A DNA stretch of 64,000 nt from Rhyzopertha dominica (taxonomy: Eukaryota > Arthropoda > Insecta > Coleoptera > Bostrichidae). The stretch is from the NCBI GenBank assembly GCA_025024175.1, contig QCXZ01000001.1, positions 43,828,942-43,892,941 on the forward strand, given 5' to 3'. The position numbers and the translations under genes are program-made. A model generated the notes under the pieces. That model worked only from the letters and a program-made list of their open reading frames with translations, was not told the origin of the DNA and made no database searches. This document shows, one piece after another, positions 48,001 through 60,036 of the stretch. The stretch's first letter is position 1; the number at the start of each line of letters is the position of its first letter.

Positions 48001-50756
48001 CGCGAATGGATGTGTTAAGCGCGATTCGTTGTTAGTCATATTCACTGTAAATATTAAACGTAAAATATATTAAATTAAAATATTAACTTGTAGCGGATAT
48101 ATCGCAAACAGAATTCATTTTATGGCTTCCGTTCTCAAACCAAAACGTAATCAAAGGTACAAAGGCACATAACCACAGAACATACGCGTGTGCCACAGCG
48201 ACAAAGGTGTCAAGCATGCAACAGGGCATCCGGCGCATCGGCGCAATAGCGGACTGCGTCTCCAGGAACGGTGACGTATCACGAAATATTTGAATTTGGC
48301 GGAAAACCTTTAAAGGTAAAAATAAGACACTAAAACATTAGAAATATTTTTTCTATTGCCAGCTTATAACTCCATTAGGTCCAGGCAATGTCGCACATGT
48401 GTTATAATAACAATTTACTGTCAAGGGCAACAACCCCATTACATAGAAAGCGCTTAATACCTTTTCATATACAAATCCAGTAAAGACAGTAATTCGTTTT
48501 TAGGTGATACTACTGGTAGCACTATCAGGAAAACTCATTTACGGAGCTATCAATGCCTATTCAAAGCCTCTTAACGCGGATTGGGCTAATTATTATGTCG
48601 GTGAACCTGGCATTTCTGGAGAATACACATATGGTTACGATATTGAAGACGCTCCTTCAAACAACATTCAGTTTAGAAGAGAACACCGTCGACCAGATGG
48701 AACTGTTGTTGGTAACTATGGACTTATGGAACCCAATGGAAATATCCGGATAGTTCATTATAACGCAAACCAAGATGGATTTAAGTAAGTGCATCAGAAA
48801 ACTGCATGGCTAACAGACTTGTGGAACTGTGATTTGTGCGCTTTCTTTCACTAATGTGCAGAGAAATGGTACCTACCTATTAAAGACGAGATAACGCCTA
48901 TGTAAGAAAGGAATGGCTAAAGTAAAACGAAAATTCTTTTGAGATAATTATTTTCATGCCCGATAAGTAAATTAGAAATTTTACGATTCCGCCACCAGGG
49001 CCATTCTCAAAGTCTTAATTTAAACACAAGCGCAATAAGAAGCACAGAAATGCGTTTAAAATATAATTAAAATTAAAAGTAATATCCTTTTCAATTTGTT
49101 GGTGTGCATCTCACTGCGCTTACATTTGGAAATGAAAATGGTGTTCTAAACATTTTACAACGCACCAAAAACCAATTATTTTTATACAGGATGTTTCACA
49201 GTAACACTTTACAATAGCTAACTTTTTTATTTTACGTCGTAGACTAGTGGTTTAAATGTGGAAGCTTCATGAATTTTTAAGAATTTTGTGGTGTTTAGAA
49301 AAAATTGAAGAACAACCGACCGATAAGATAAGTTTGTCATGTTTAATAGAACTACCCTATTTTTATAGAGCTTTCGATTAAGGGCGTCGAATTGAACAAA
49401 AAGTACTAAGGTACCACTACCATTTGCTTTTGCGATAAATCTCATGTTGAACAATTGCTGTTCACGAAACAGTCTACAACAGCTAACGTTTTTGTTTGGC
49501 GTCACCGTTAGGTTCATCTCGAATGCAAAGAATTAGCTGCATTTCCAAAAAACTGGAAATATAAGTTGTAGCAGCTTATTAACAAGTAGCACTTATTCTA
49601 TATGTATTTTGGTCTGCAATATGTACTAACAAATACCTCCAAATGCGAAAAATGGTTTAACTTCTATTCTCTCAAGAGAATGCGCTATAAGAAAATATAT
49701 GATTTAAACCCTCTCGATTGGGGATATTTGAAACCATTAATCTATGTTACTACTGTAAATAGCCTCGAAAAGCCGCAGTTATAAATAATTAATCAAAAAT
49801 CCTAATAAGTCCGAGCCAATCAAAGCGTTCTAAAAAGGGTTCGAATATTCTTCAGACAAAGATATTCCTCCTTATGTAACTTGAATTTTTTATTTTGCTA
49901 GAAGCTTATTTTGTTTGTTTCTTTGTTCATAATAAATAATTGCCAATAAATGTTAAAAAAATGTTTATTAAGACTTTTCTGCTTATTTTGTTCCATACTA
50001 TATATCGTTTTATAGTAGTGTTTTCCTAACTAAAGTTACTTCAGCATTGCCCGCATGCTTAAAATACAATGGACCGTCACGAACCAATAATTGAATGTGT
50101 CGTGACATACTTCAACACTTAGCAAAAATTTAAAAAGCGACATAAATAATCAGTTGTTTAGTACAAGAAGTACAAACTTTTGCATACGGATATCTAACAA
50201 TGTCGGTAAAGAAAAATTGCAATTCGGCAAAGAAACAACCGGCTATCACAATAAAATATTTCAAACTGTCGTTTTACACAACGCAACTGGTTAATATGTA
50301 TACTACATCAGTTGAAAGCAAGGACGCAATATGAAGCTTCTTAAAAGAGCTTCTTAAAAGAGCGCAGCACGCTAGATTCATGCAAAAGTTGCTCCAACTG
50401 CAACCAACCCTAACCGAATAAAACTAAGAATTCATTTCTATAATGCTCATGCACTTTTTAGTTGTGCATGTTGGCTATTCAAATTATAATGTAACTTTGT
50501 GAACGTCTAAAGTCTTTGTTACGTTTGTTTCAGGGTAAAAATAGAAAATAGCAACAGTCTTTTGAATAACAAAGCAAGTAGTGTTGCACCGAATATTTCT
50601 CCAGAAATGTCGGCAGCGCTCGTTTCCAAAGCTGTATATAAGTTCCAGAAAGTCCATGAGGCAAGAGAAAGGCCATCTTCTTCATTAAACGCTTTGTCAA
50701 CACCGACTTATCCAGGACCACTACGATTAGGATATTTCTATATCGGAAAGAAATAA
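45092..50756 (+). CDS. RR-type cuticular protein (CPR family), gene C1
   Basis: Proposed exons: 45092-45103 (ATG plus three codons, MVLA, then a consensus GTAAGT), 48504-48784 and 50534-50756. Joined in frame they give a secretion signal MVLAVILLVALSGKLIYGA, then an RR chitin-binding domain of RR-1-like form (GEYTYGYDIEDAPSNNIQF, RREHRRPDGTVVGNYGLMEP, NGNIRIVHYNANQDGFKVKI), and a C-terminal tail ending GPLRLGYFYIGKK; 171 residues. Exons 2 and 3 have clean TTTTTAG and GTTTCAG acceptors and a GTAAGT donor. The very short first exon is typical of insect cuticle genes; it is inferred from the splice signal, phase and signal peptide it completes. Intron 1 (3.4 kb) holds hAT copy B. Exons 2-3 belong to the tandem duplication. 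Confidence 0.8.
45737..45778 (-). repeat. CGAAACG-type motif
   Basis: Minus-strand text CCTGAGGAAGACTC, a spacer, then GGGCCGAAACGTTG. Same pattern as at 27711 and 53178. Stem complementarity is poor in this copy. It abuts the truncated left side of hAT copy B. Confidence 0.5.
45796..47158. mobile_element. Non-autonomous hAT element, copy B (left end lost)
   Basis: Matches hAT copy A along its length, without the BEL insertion: 45796-46560 corresponds to about 32055-32822 and 46560-47158 to 38484-39213. The right terminus TCGTGGGCATCACTA is intact (ends 47158). The left terminus and the first 80-odd bases are missing, replaced by unrelated text. One N at 46843. It lies in intron 1 of cuticle gene C1. 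It gives the empty site for BEL and for the 28-bp palindrome found in copy A. Confidence 0.85.
47159..48415 (+). other. Intron 1 of gene C1, remainder; GC-richer patch
   Basis: 47159-47800 is AT-rich with nothing recognised. 47825-48260 is clearly richer in G+C and in CG dinucleotides (for example GGCGCACTTAGTGCGG, GGCATCCGGCGCATCGGCGC). It may be an unrecognised repeat or a regulatory region. No ORF of note covers it. Confidence 0.35.
49184..49520. repeat. Repeat unit related to the tandem repeats at 55.6-56.5 kb (inverted)
   Basis: Starts at TACAGGATGTTTCACAGTAAC. Its reverse complement matches the blocks at about 56050-56330 and 56340-56480 (shared TTCGACGCCCTTAATCG, CACCACAAAATTCT, ATTTAAACCA.TAGT text). 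A 96-codon minus-strand ORF covers most of it in both duplication units, but sister units do not keep that frame, so I do not call it a gene. The copy in unit 2 is at 55100-55436. Confidence 0.65.
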
Positions 50757-51590
50757 CAAAATAAAAGAAATAGTCAGTAGGTCTAATATGAAATACGTGT
50801 ACATACAAAATGACACTTTTTGTATTTTTGTTGCTTTTTATACTTTTGCCTAATTTGCTTGTCATAGCATTAAGTTAACTAAGAACATTTGTTAGTTTGA
50901 AGCAAATACAGGTTTTTTACGTAATTTTACTAAATACACAATCGAAAAAGCAAATTAATGATTTCATTATGGAACTTCATACGCATCAAGTGCTTTCAAT
51001 AAATAGGTAATATTTATGGTAATATGTAGGTAGATATACAGGGTGGGCTAAGTGAAGGTATTTTTCCATAACTCAATAAAAATTCGAAAAACTGTTTTAT
51101 ACAAAAGTTATCGAGATTTTTGTGCTGCATATCCAAAATATACGTTTGAAGACGGCGCAATTCCAGTTATACAAGAAACGCACACGTTATTTTAAATAGA
51201 ACACCTCATATATCATTGCATTTTCATAGTGCTCGTTGAATTCTAAGGTCACTTTGCTTAATATAATACATCCCTAAAATATATAGTTTTCGGGAAAATA
51301 AGCTCTAAAGATAAAATTGGTTATCTGCAGCTAAGGCACCTAGAAAACTGCAGTTTTCCTGGCTTGTAAGTAAAGCTAATGTCCTACCATTTAGGCCTTC
51401 AACACGATACCCCACAAACTGCGATATCTGTCATTTTTTTAAATAGCACATATAAGTTTTTTACACAGTCTGGTGCAAAATTAAATTTCTTTCTTTTGAT
51501 ATAGGGTTATCGTTCTCTGTTGCCAACCGTTTTTCAGATTAAAATCGCTTTATCAATTACGCCTTGAGGAGCCATAATAGCACCTGGTAG
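50757..51590. other. 3' flank of C1; upstream side of the next first exon
   Basis: No gene recognised. It contains a TACAGGGTGGGCTAAGTG motif at 51038, similar to other TACAGGRTG text in the window. The overlapping minus-strand ORF of 111 codons at 50530-50865 is a shadow of exon 3. The unit 2 equivalent is 57570-58404. Confidence 0.4.
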
Positions 51591-52338
51591 TAGTGCTGTT
51601 AACAGTGATCGCCAAATCCGGTTTAGCAGTTACACGAATTTAGCCGGTTATGAAAAAACAGGTTTTCATAAAAATGATCAAGCCGTCGGTTAACCGGTTT
51701 ACTTTAACCGGTTAACAGGCTTATGTTAACCGATTAAAATTAACCGGTTAAACGGGGTAAGACTATTAACCGCTTTAAACTGAATGGTTAACCAGTTACA
51801 GTTTACCGGTTAATCGGTTTTATGTTAATCCATTAACATGCTGGATTTCAGTCGGAATGATTCTCAGCAATAACTCATTTTTCTGTCAATTGTTAACAAA
51901 TAAACAAATAACGCATATCCTAGAAACGACTATAAAACTTTCTAGTTTTCAGCTCAAAATCAATATTCTTGATCAAAATAAATCTGTTACATCTGACATT
52001 TTCCAGAACCAGAACTTTTCATTTCATAATTAACAGGTTTTGTCCATGGTCATGTATAAAACGTTCGGGAATTAATAGCTGCTCCTCAAGTGCCCATTTT
52101 TTCTCGTGGATTAAAGGCTTCTTAATTGTTAATTCCCTTACTTAATTAATAACTATACTTAATTATAACCATTGATAAAATTGGTGATGGTTAAGTAATT
52201 GTCATCCTTTTTTATCACTGTTTAAAAATAATTGGTTTTATAACAAATTTTTAACCTGATTCATAACTGGATAATTTTTATCTGGCTTCATAATATTGCA
52301 ATATCCTAACCGGTTAAACGTAAGCATTGACAGCACTA
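51591..52338. mobile_element. hAT-like MITE with AACCGGTTAA repeats, unit 1
   Basis: Ends TAGTGCTGTTAACAGTG and CATTGACAGCACTA are inverted repeats (TAGTGCTGTYAA) and the element is flanked by a perfect 8-bp duplication CCTGGTAG (51583-51590, 52339-52346). TIR form and 8-bp duplication indicate hAT. The 748-bp interior has no transposase, but at least seven AACCGGTTAA-like motifs cluster in the left 250 bp, with further ones near the right end, probably transposase binding sites. It differs in TIR from the 32-39 kb hAT family. Confidence 0.85.
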
Positions 52339-52599
52339 CCTGGTAGTATATCAGCGGTGGCGCTTGGTGAGTTTCAGCATGCTGAAAGCACGGACAGTAA
52401 AATTAGGCATATAAGTGTAAGACTCAAGTAGGTACCTACTTAAGTAAATTTTTTATTGCACACTTAAAAAGAACTTTCTGCACATGTATTATGTCCGATA
52501 AGCTGTATCGGTAAAACATAACTTTGTATACATATGGCCTTAACTATAAAAGTAGATATCTATCTATCTCTGTAGTCCGAAAGATTTAACCGGAGGATA

Positions 52600-52970
52600 T
52601 TGTCAGCGAAAATATAATATTCTGGAGGATTTAATAGAAAGCAAGAGAATCCTAAATTACGACAGTTTGCCAAAACTTTCCTGAGGTGAGGAAACTCAGA
52701 AATCGATGTTTTGAGAAAGATAATTCTAGAAAATTTGACAGAAGTCTTGTAAAAACTGTCTTGCCATAGCATTTCATGCCATAGAAACATCAAAAAAAGA
52801 CGTTTCGAGAAATTCATAGAACATTCTGCAAAATTCATCACTGGACGATCAATATCGAGGATGTAAAATATTCTGCAATATTCAATAGAAAACGAGAGAA
52901 TTTTCAAGTGCGACAGTTTGGCGAAACCGTCTCGCTAGTATGGCACATTGCCGAAATTATCTCAAAACGG
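52600..52970. repeat. Divergent tandem repeat, about 253-bp period
   Basis: Text near 52615-52690 (ATATTCTGGAGGATTTAATAG.. GAAAGCAAGAGAATC, ACGACAGTTTGCC) recurs diverged near 52866-52940 (ATATTCTGCAATATTCAATAG, GAAAACGAGAGAATT, GCGACAGTTTGGC). The 115-codon minus-strand ORF across it is probably incidental. The equivalent in unit 2 starts near 59414. Confidence 0.55.
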
Positions 52971-53177
52971 AAGAATCGGGGGCAGCCGACCAGCTGAGCC
53001 AACATAAGTTGTCAATTTCGATAATCATTCATAACTATCTTCACACAAACTCTGCAGTAAAGTTGAAGGTCTGACTATATGTTCGACGAAACTACATTTA
53101 AGATGTTTTGTTCAATAGTCGAATGAAAGTCCTTATCCTCTCATCGAATATTTGTATTTGTTATTGTTAATTAGGCT

Positions 53178-53222
53178 CAGGCGACGCGTTTCGACAGCTT
53201 CACAACTGTCATCTTCGGGCTC
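53178..53222 (-). repeat. CGAAACGCG-type hairpin motif, unit 1
   Basis: On the minus strand: CCCGAAGATGACAG, a loop, CTGTCGAAACGCGTC. The GACAG/CTGTC arms pair. The same motif is in unit 2 at 59992-60036 and the pattern recurs at 27711, 45737 and in the 62.6 kb foldback. Confidence 0.65.
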
Positions 53223-54306
53223 TGCAAGAATATCTTCCTCAGTACATATAATAAACAATACATTTATATTAAATCTTACGTCTAAAGTCAAATTATCACA
53301 CAACATCCATCTAGAACAAACAAAATGGAGCGACTAACAAGGTAATGTGTTATGTCAAACAATAAAAATTCTAAGAAATACCACAAACGTGAATATCTAT
53401 ATAGGTAGCTAAACATACATATGACAATCTACATATTAAATATACATACAACAAATTTAAAAAAAAATAACAGATAAAACCTCCAATGCACGTATATCCA
53501 TCCAAAACCTTACCACCCTAATCAAACATTTTTAAAAGTGTGGAAATTTCAAAATTGTTTTGCTGATTCAGCATTATTCTATTATTATCGCATTGTAATT
53601 TATGTATTTCATAGGTTCCAAATTTAAAAGACGTCTATTATTGTTTTCTTGATGTGAGATCCGAAAGTTAGTGTTAATGTCCCACGTAAGTGTTCTATGT
53701 TGCTGATGACTGCTGAATCTACGTCAATTTAGTGTTTTGAAAGAGGGTCATCTTGGATTTGGATAGTGAAACGTTTGTAGTGCGTCAAAGTGTTAATAGC
53801 TAAAAAAAAGTATAATAATATGTTTTTTTTCTTGTCAACTACAGCTTTACATAATTAGAAGCATTTGCGTTTTTTTTAACTTCCTGCTCCACACCCTTCA
53901 AAATGACGATATAAACGCCGTACACCCTCAATCTAGCGACTTTAAGCGTGGGTATAGCAACTCAGTCGTAATATGTTTCAATAGTGTAGTAAAGGTGCCA
54001 TAACAGTGGGATAGTAAACCTATCATCCATCTATATTGATACGTTCACAAATTACTCCTATTATTGATAATATGCGGTAAATGCTAATACTGCATCGAAT
54101 GAAATACACAAAAAAATAATTTGTGTTGAAGGTTCCTGGTGAAAGTAAAACAATATCTTGGAATCAAAGCAAGAGAACAGTATATTAAGCTTAAGAACAG
54201 TAGATCTGTTAAAACAGGAGATCAGGTAACATAACTTCTGTTTATTAATAATATTTGAGTATTTGAAAAGCAGTTTCGGGGAGTAGTGATAAATCTTTTT
54301 CTCAAA

Positions 54307-57300
54307 ATGACAAGAATGAAAACAGTGTAAGTACTGTCAAGGGCAACAACCCCATTACATAGAAAGCGCTTAATACCTTTTCATATACAAATCCAGTAAA
54401 GACAGTAATTCGTTTTTAGGTGATACTACTGGTAGCACTATCAGGAAAACTCATTTACGGAGCTATCAATGCCTATTCAAAGCCTCTTAACGCGGATTGG
54501 GCTAATTATTATGTCGGTGAACCTGGCATTTCTGGAGAATACACATATGGTTACGANATTGAAGACGCTCCTTCAAACAACATTCAGTTTAGAAGAGAAC
54601 ACCGTCGACCAGATGGAACTGTTGTTGGTAACTATGGACTTATGGAACCCAATGGAAATATCCGGATAGTTCATTATAACGCAAACCAAGATGGATTTAA
54701 GTAAGTGCATCAGAAAACTGCATGGCTAACAGACTTGTGGAACTGTGATTTGTGCGCTTTCTTTCACTAATGTGCAGAGAAATGGTACCTACCTATTAAA
54801 GACGAGATAACGCCTATGTAAGAAAGGAATGGCTAAAGTAAAACGAAAATTCTTTTGAGATAATTATTTTCATGCCCGATAAGTAAATTAGAAATTTTAC
54901 GATTCCGCCACCAGGGCCATTCTCAAAGTCTTAATTTAAACACAAGCGCAATAAGAAGCACAGAAATGCGTTTAAAATATAATTAAAATTAAAAGTAATA
55001 TCCTTTTCAATTTGTTGGTGTGCATCTCACTGCGCTTACATTTGGAAATGAAAATGGTGTTCTAAACATTTTACAACGCACCAAAAACCAATTATTTTTA
55101 TACAGGATGTTTCACAGTAACACTTTACAATAGCTAACTTTTTTATTTTACGTCGTAGACTAGTGGTTTAAATGTGGAAGCTTCATGAATTTTTAAGAAT
55201 TTTGTGGTGTTTAGAAAAAATTGAAGAACAACCGACCGATAAGATAAGTTTGTCATGTTTAATAGAACTACCCTATTTTTATAGAGCTTTCGATTAAGGG
55301 CGTCGAATTGAACAAAAAGTACTAAGGTACCACTACCATTTGCTTTTGCGATAAATCTCATGTTGAACAATTGCTGTTCACGAAACAGTCTACAACAGCT
55401 AACGTTTTTGTTTGGCGTCACCGTTAGGTTCATCTCGAATGCAAAGAATTAGCTGCATTTCCAAAAAACTGGAAATATAAGTTGTAGCAGCTTATTAACA
55501 AGTAGCACTTATTCTATATGTATTTTGGTCTGCAATATGTACTAACAAATACCTCCAAATGCGAAAAATGGTTTAACTTCTATTTCAAGTTTCAAGCAAT
55601 ATAACAATATAACATGGGGAGTCCATCATTTTTGTTGATGATAACTGCATTAAAAGTGGGACACTGCATTAGCTTGGAGCTTCCTCATCATATTGTACTC
55701 CTCAAAATGTCACTAAAAAACAAACAAAGCATTGTTTGGCCTACTTACATGAAATAGGTAATAATAAAATTTTTATATATTAAACTCGCTTCGCAAAGGC
55801 GCGACGAATTTGTTGGTAGGCATTTTTTTTTCGCATATTATGCACCCACTGATGGGATCGTGATTTATCTCTCTGGAATGAAAATAAAAGGAAACCATTT
55901 TCGTGTCTATTTACACAATTAATAGCTGAAAAGCCAGTCATCTTTTGTCGTTTACACACTTTTGCAAGCGTTATTTACACTATTACATGCTTAAAAAGTA
56001 AAACAAAAGAAGCTATCAACACTAACTAACTCTTTAGTACCTTAGAACTACTATCCTACGACTTTCCCATTTAAACCAATAGTCTATCACGTCAAACAGA
56101 CAAGTTAGCAGACTCTTACGGTAAACAGCAGTTATTCAGCATGAGATATCTCAAAAACAATTGATTGTAGGGCAGTGCTACCTCAGTACTTCTTTATTTA
56201 ATTCGACGCCCTTAATCGAATGCGCTGTAAAAGAATGGGGTCGTTCTATTTAAGATAACAAACTTAATAGTAAATATCTCGGTCAGTTGATGTTCAACTG
56301 TTTTTTGTAAACACCACAAAATTCTCACAAATTCATTAATCTTTTCCATTTAAACCAATAGTATACGCATCAAATAAAATAGTTAGCTATTGTAGACTGT
56401 TTCATCGGCAATTATTCAACATTTCAGAAACAAATGACTGTAAGGTAATGGCACCTTGGTACTTGTTTATTTAATCCGGCACCCTCAAGAGAATGCGCTA
56501 TAAGAAAATATATGATTTAAACCCTCTCGATTGGGGATATTTGAAACCATTAATCTATGTTACTACTGTAAATAGCCTCGAAAAGCCGCAGTTATAAATA
56601 ATTAATCAAAAATCCTAATAAGTCCGAGCCAATCAAAGCGTTCTAAAAAGGGTTCGAATATTCTTCAGACAAAGATATTCCTCCTTATGTAACTTGAATT
56701 TTTTATTTTGCTAGAAGCTTATTTTGTTTGTTTCTTTGTTCATAATAAATAATTGCCAATAAATGTTAAAAAAATGTTTATTAAGACTTTTCTGCTTATT
56801 TTGTTCCATACTATATATCGTTTTATAGTAGTGTTTTCCTAACTAAAGTTACTTCAGCATTGCCCGCATGCTTAAAATACAATGGACCGTCACGAACCAA
56901 TAATTGAATGTGTCGTGACATACTTCAACACTTAGCAAAAATTTAAAAAGCGACATAAATAATCAGTTGTTTAGTACAAGAAGTACAAACTTTTGCATAC
57001 GGATATCTAACAATGTCGGTAAAGAAAAATTGCAATTCGGCAAAGAAACAACCGGCTATCACAATAAAATATTTCAAACTGTCGTTTTACACAACGCAAC
57101 TGGTTAATATGTATACTACATCAGTTGAAAGCAAGGACGCAATATGAAGCTTCTTAAAAGAGCTTCTTAAAAGAGCGCAGCACGCTAGATTCATGCAAAA
57201 GTTGCTCCAACTGCAACCAACCCTAACCGAATAAAACTAAGAATTCATTTCTATAATGCTCATGCACTTTTTAGTTGTGCATGTTGGCTATTCAAATTAT

Positions 57301-57569
57301 AATGTAACTTTGTGAACGTCTAAAGTCTTTGTTACGTTTGTTTCAGGGTAAAAATAGAAAATAGCAACAGTCTTTTGAATAACAAAGCAAGTAGTGTTGC
57401 ACCGAATATTTCTCCAGAAATGTCGGCAGCGCTCGTTTCCAAAGCTGTATATAAGTTCCAGAAAGTCCATGAGGCAAGAGAAAGGCCATCTTCTTCATTA
57501 AACGCTTTGTCAACACCGACTTATCCAGGACCACTACGATTAGGATATTTCTATATCGGAAAGAAATAA
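54307..57569 (+). CDS. RR-type cuticular protein, gene C2 (probable chimera made by the duplication)
   Basis: Exon 1 at 54307-54324 (MTRMKT; a second ATG at 54316 would give MKT) is joined to exon 2 at 54420-54700 and exon 3 at 57347-57569. The start becomes MTRMKTVILLVALSGKLIYG, a good signal peptide; the rest equals gene C1 (one N in exon 2 at 54557). About 173 residues. The donor is GTGTAAG; the GTAAGT two bases later would put the frame out, so splicing there would not make the protein. Intron 1 is only 95 bp and contains the duplication junction (TACT at 54332-54335), which means exon 1 comes from the right end of unit 1 and exons 2-3 from unit 2. Promoter and 5' end thus differ from C1. 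If the duplication is an assembly error, this gene model is too. Confidence 0.65.
55585..56483. repeat. 899-bp segment present only in unit 2, internally repetitive
   Basis: Contains tandem copies of a repeat about 265-280 bp long: CTTTTCC.ATTTAAACCAATAGT at about 56060 and 56340; TACCTCAGTACTTCTTTATTTAATTC at 56189 and its diverged form at 56450; GAATGCGCT at both. The same repeat is present inverted at 55100-55436 and 49184-49520. Loss of this segment from unit 1 by recombination between repeats, or its gain in unit 2, are both possible. Confidence 0.75.
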
Positions 57570-58404
57570 CAAAATAAAAGAAATAGTCAGTAGGTCTAAT
57601 ATGAAATACGTGTACATACAAAATGACACTTTTTGTATTTTTGTTGCTTTTTATACTTTTGCCTAATTTGCTTGTCATAGCATTAAGTTAACTAAGAACA
57701 TTTGTTAGTTTGAAGCAAATACAGGTTTTTTACGTAATTTTACTAAATACACAATCGAAAAAGCAAATTAATGATTTCATTATGGAACTTCATACGCATC
57801 AAGTGCTTTCAATAAATAGGTAATATTTATGGTAATATGTAGGTAGATATACAGGGTGGGCTAAGTGAAGGTATTTTTCCATAACTCAATAAAAATTCGA
57901 AAAACTGTTTTATACAAAAGTTATCGAGATTTTTGTGCTGCATATCCAAAATATACGTTTGAAGACGGGCGCAATTCCAGTTATACAAGAAACGCACACG
58001 TTATTTTAAATAGAACACCTCATATATCATTGCATTTTCATAGTGCTCGTTGAATTCTAAGGTCACTTTGCTTAATATAATACATCCCTAAAATATATAG
58101 TTTTCGGGAAAATAAGCTCTAAAGATAAAATTGGTTATCTGCAGCTAAGGCACCTAGAAAACTGCAGTTTTCCTGGCTTGTAAGTAAAGCTAATGTCCTA
58201 CCATTTAGGCCTTCAACACGATACCCCACAAACTGCGATATCTGTCATTTTTTTAAATAGCACATATAAGTTTTTTACACAGTCTGGTGCAAAATTAAAT
58301 TTCTTTCTTTTGATATAGGGTTATCGTTCTCTGTTGCCAACCGTTTTTCAGATTAAAATCGCTTTATCAATTACGCCTTGAGGAGCCATAATAGCACCTG
58401 GTAG

Positions 58405-59152
58405 TAGTGCTGTTAACAGTGATCGCCAAATCCGGTTTAGCAGTTACACGAATTTAGCCGGTTATGAAAAAACAGGTTTTCATAAAAATGATCAAGCCGT
58501 CGGTTAACCGGTTTACTTTAACCGGTTAACAGGCTTATGTTAACCGATTAAAATTAACCGGTTAAACGGGGTAAGACTATTAACCGCTTTAAACTGAATG
58601 GTTAACCAGTTACAGTTTACCGGTTAATCGGTTTTATGTTAATCCATTAACATGCTGGATTTCAGTCGGAATGATTCTCAGCAATAACTCATTTTTCTGT
58701 CAATTGTTAACAAATAAACAAATAACGCATATCCTAGAAACGACTATAAAACTTTCTAGTTTTCAGCTCAAAATCAATATTCTTGATCAAAATAAATCTG
58801 TTACATCTGACATTTTCCAGAACCAGAACTTTTCATTTCATAATTAACAGGTTTTGTCCATGGTCATGTATAAAACGTTCGGGAATTAATAGCTGCTCCT
58901 CAAGTGCCCATTTTTTCTCGTGGATTAAAGGCTTCTTAATTGTTAATTCCCTTACTTAATTAATAACTATACTTAATTATAACCATTGATAAAATTGGTG
59001 ATGGTTAAGTAATTGTCATCCTTTTTTATCACTGTTTAAAAATAATTGGTTTTATAACAAATTTTTAACCTGATTCATAACTGGATAATTTTTATCTGGC
59101 TTCATAATATTGCAATATCCTAACCGGTTAAACGTAAGCATTGACAGCACTA
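58405..59152. mobile_element. hAT-like MITE with AACCGGTTAA repeats, unit 2
   Basis: Copy of the element at 51591-52338 carried along by the duplication, with the same CCTGGTAG duplication on both sides. It is not an independent insertion. Confidence 0.85.
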
Positions 59153-59991
59153 CCTGGTAGTATATCAGCGGTGGCGCTTGGTGAGTTTCAGCATGCTGAA
59201 AGCACGGACAGTAAAATTAGGCATATAAGTGTAAGACTCAAGTAGGTACCTACTTAAGTAAATTTTTTATTGCACACTTAAAAAGAACTTTCTGCACATG
59301 TATTATGTCCGATAAGCTGTATCGGTAAAACATAACTTTGTATACATATGGCCTTAACTATAAAAGTAGATATCTATCTATCTCTGTAGTCCGAAAGATT
59401 TAACCGGAGGATATTGTCAGCGAAAATATAATATTCTGGAGGATTTAATAGAAAGCAAGAGAATCCTAAATTACGACAGTTTGCCAAAACTTTCCTGAGG
59501 TGAGGAAACTCAGAAATCGATGTTTTGAGAAAGATAATTCTAGAAAATTTGACAGAAGTCTTGTAAAAACTGTCTTGCCATAGCATTTCATGCCATAGAA
59601 ACATCAAAAAAAGACGTTTCGAGAAATTCATAGAACATTCTGCAAAATTCATCACTGGACGATCAATATCGAGGATGTAAAATATTCTGCAATATTCAAT
59701 AGAAAACGAGAGAATTTTCAAGTGCGACAGTTTGGCGAAACCGTCTCGCTAGTATGGCACATTGCCGAAATTATCTCAAAACGGAAGAATCGGGGGCAGC
59801 CGACCAGCTGAGCCAACATAAGTTGTCAATTTCGATAATCATTCATAACTATCTTCACACAAACTCTGCAGTAAAGTTGAAGGTCTGACTATATGTTCGA
59901 CGAAACTACATTTAAGATGTTTTGTTCAATAGTCGAATGAAAGTCCTTATCCTCTCATCGAATATTTGTATTTGTTATTGTTAATTAGGCT

Positions 59992-60036
59992 CAGGCGACG
60001 CGTTTCGACAGCTTCACAACTGTCATCTTCGGGCTC
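59992..60036 (-). repeat. CGAAACGCG-type hairpin motif, unit 2
   Basis: Duplicate of the motif at 53178-53222. Confidence 0.6.

Larger units (their letters stand above)
48416..54331 (+). repeat. Tandem duplication, unit 1 (5916 bp)
   Basis: Unit 1 is repeated as 54332-61146. The junctions share TACT: left flank ...AATT-TACT-GTCAAG, unit junction ...GTAAG-TACT-GTCAAG, right flank ...GTAAG-TACT-ATCGAT. The units look almost identical. Differences seen: an 899-bp segment in unit 2 replaced by 2 bp in unit 1, single-base insertions in unit 2 near 57969 and 60129, and an N at 54557. These three length changes account exactly for the difference in unit length. It holds exons 2-3 of a cuticle gene, a hAT-like MITE and a different exon 1 at its right end. 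Confidence 0.9.

Noticed and set aside
49227..49517. 96-codon minus-strand ORF (also at 55143-55433)
   Set aside because: It coincides with a repeat unit whose sister copies at 56.0-56.5 kb do not keep the frame.
50530..50865. 111-codon minus-strand ORF (also at 57343-57678)
   Set aside because: It lies opposite cuticle exon 3 and its 3' UTR and is doubled only because of the tandem duplication.
52560..52907. 115-codon minus-strand ORF (also at 59374-59721)
   Set aside because: It runs through a diverged tandem repeat of about 253-bp period and has no recognisable content. Being present twice reflects the duplication.
53178..53222. Functional hammerhead ribozyme
   Set aside because: The GAAAC and stem are there, but the essential C-U before GATGA is not, and no cleavage-site stem is found.
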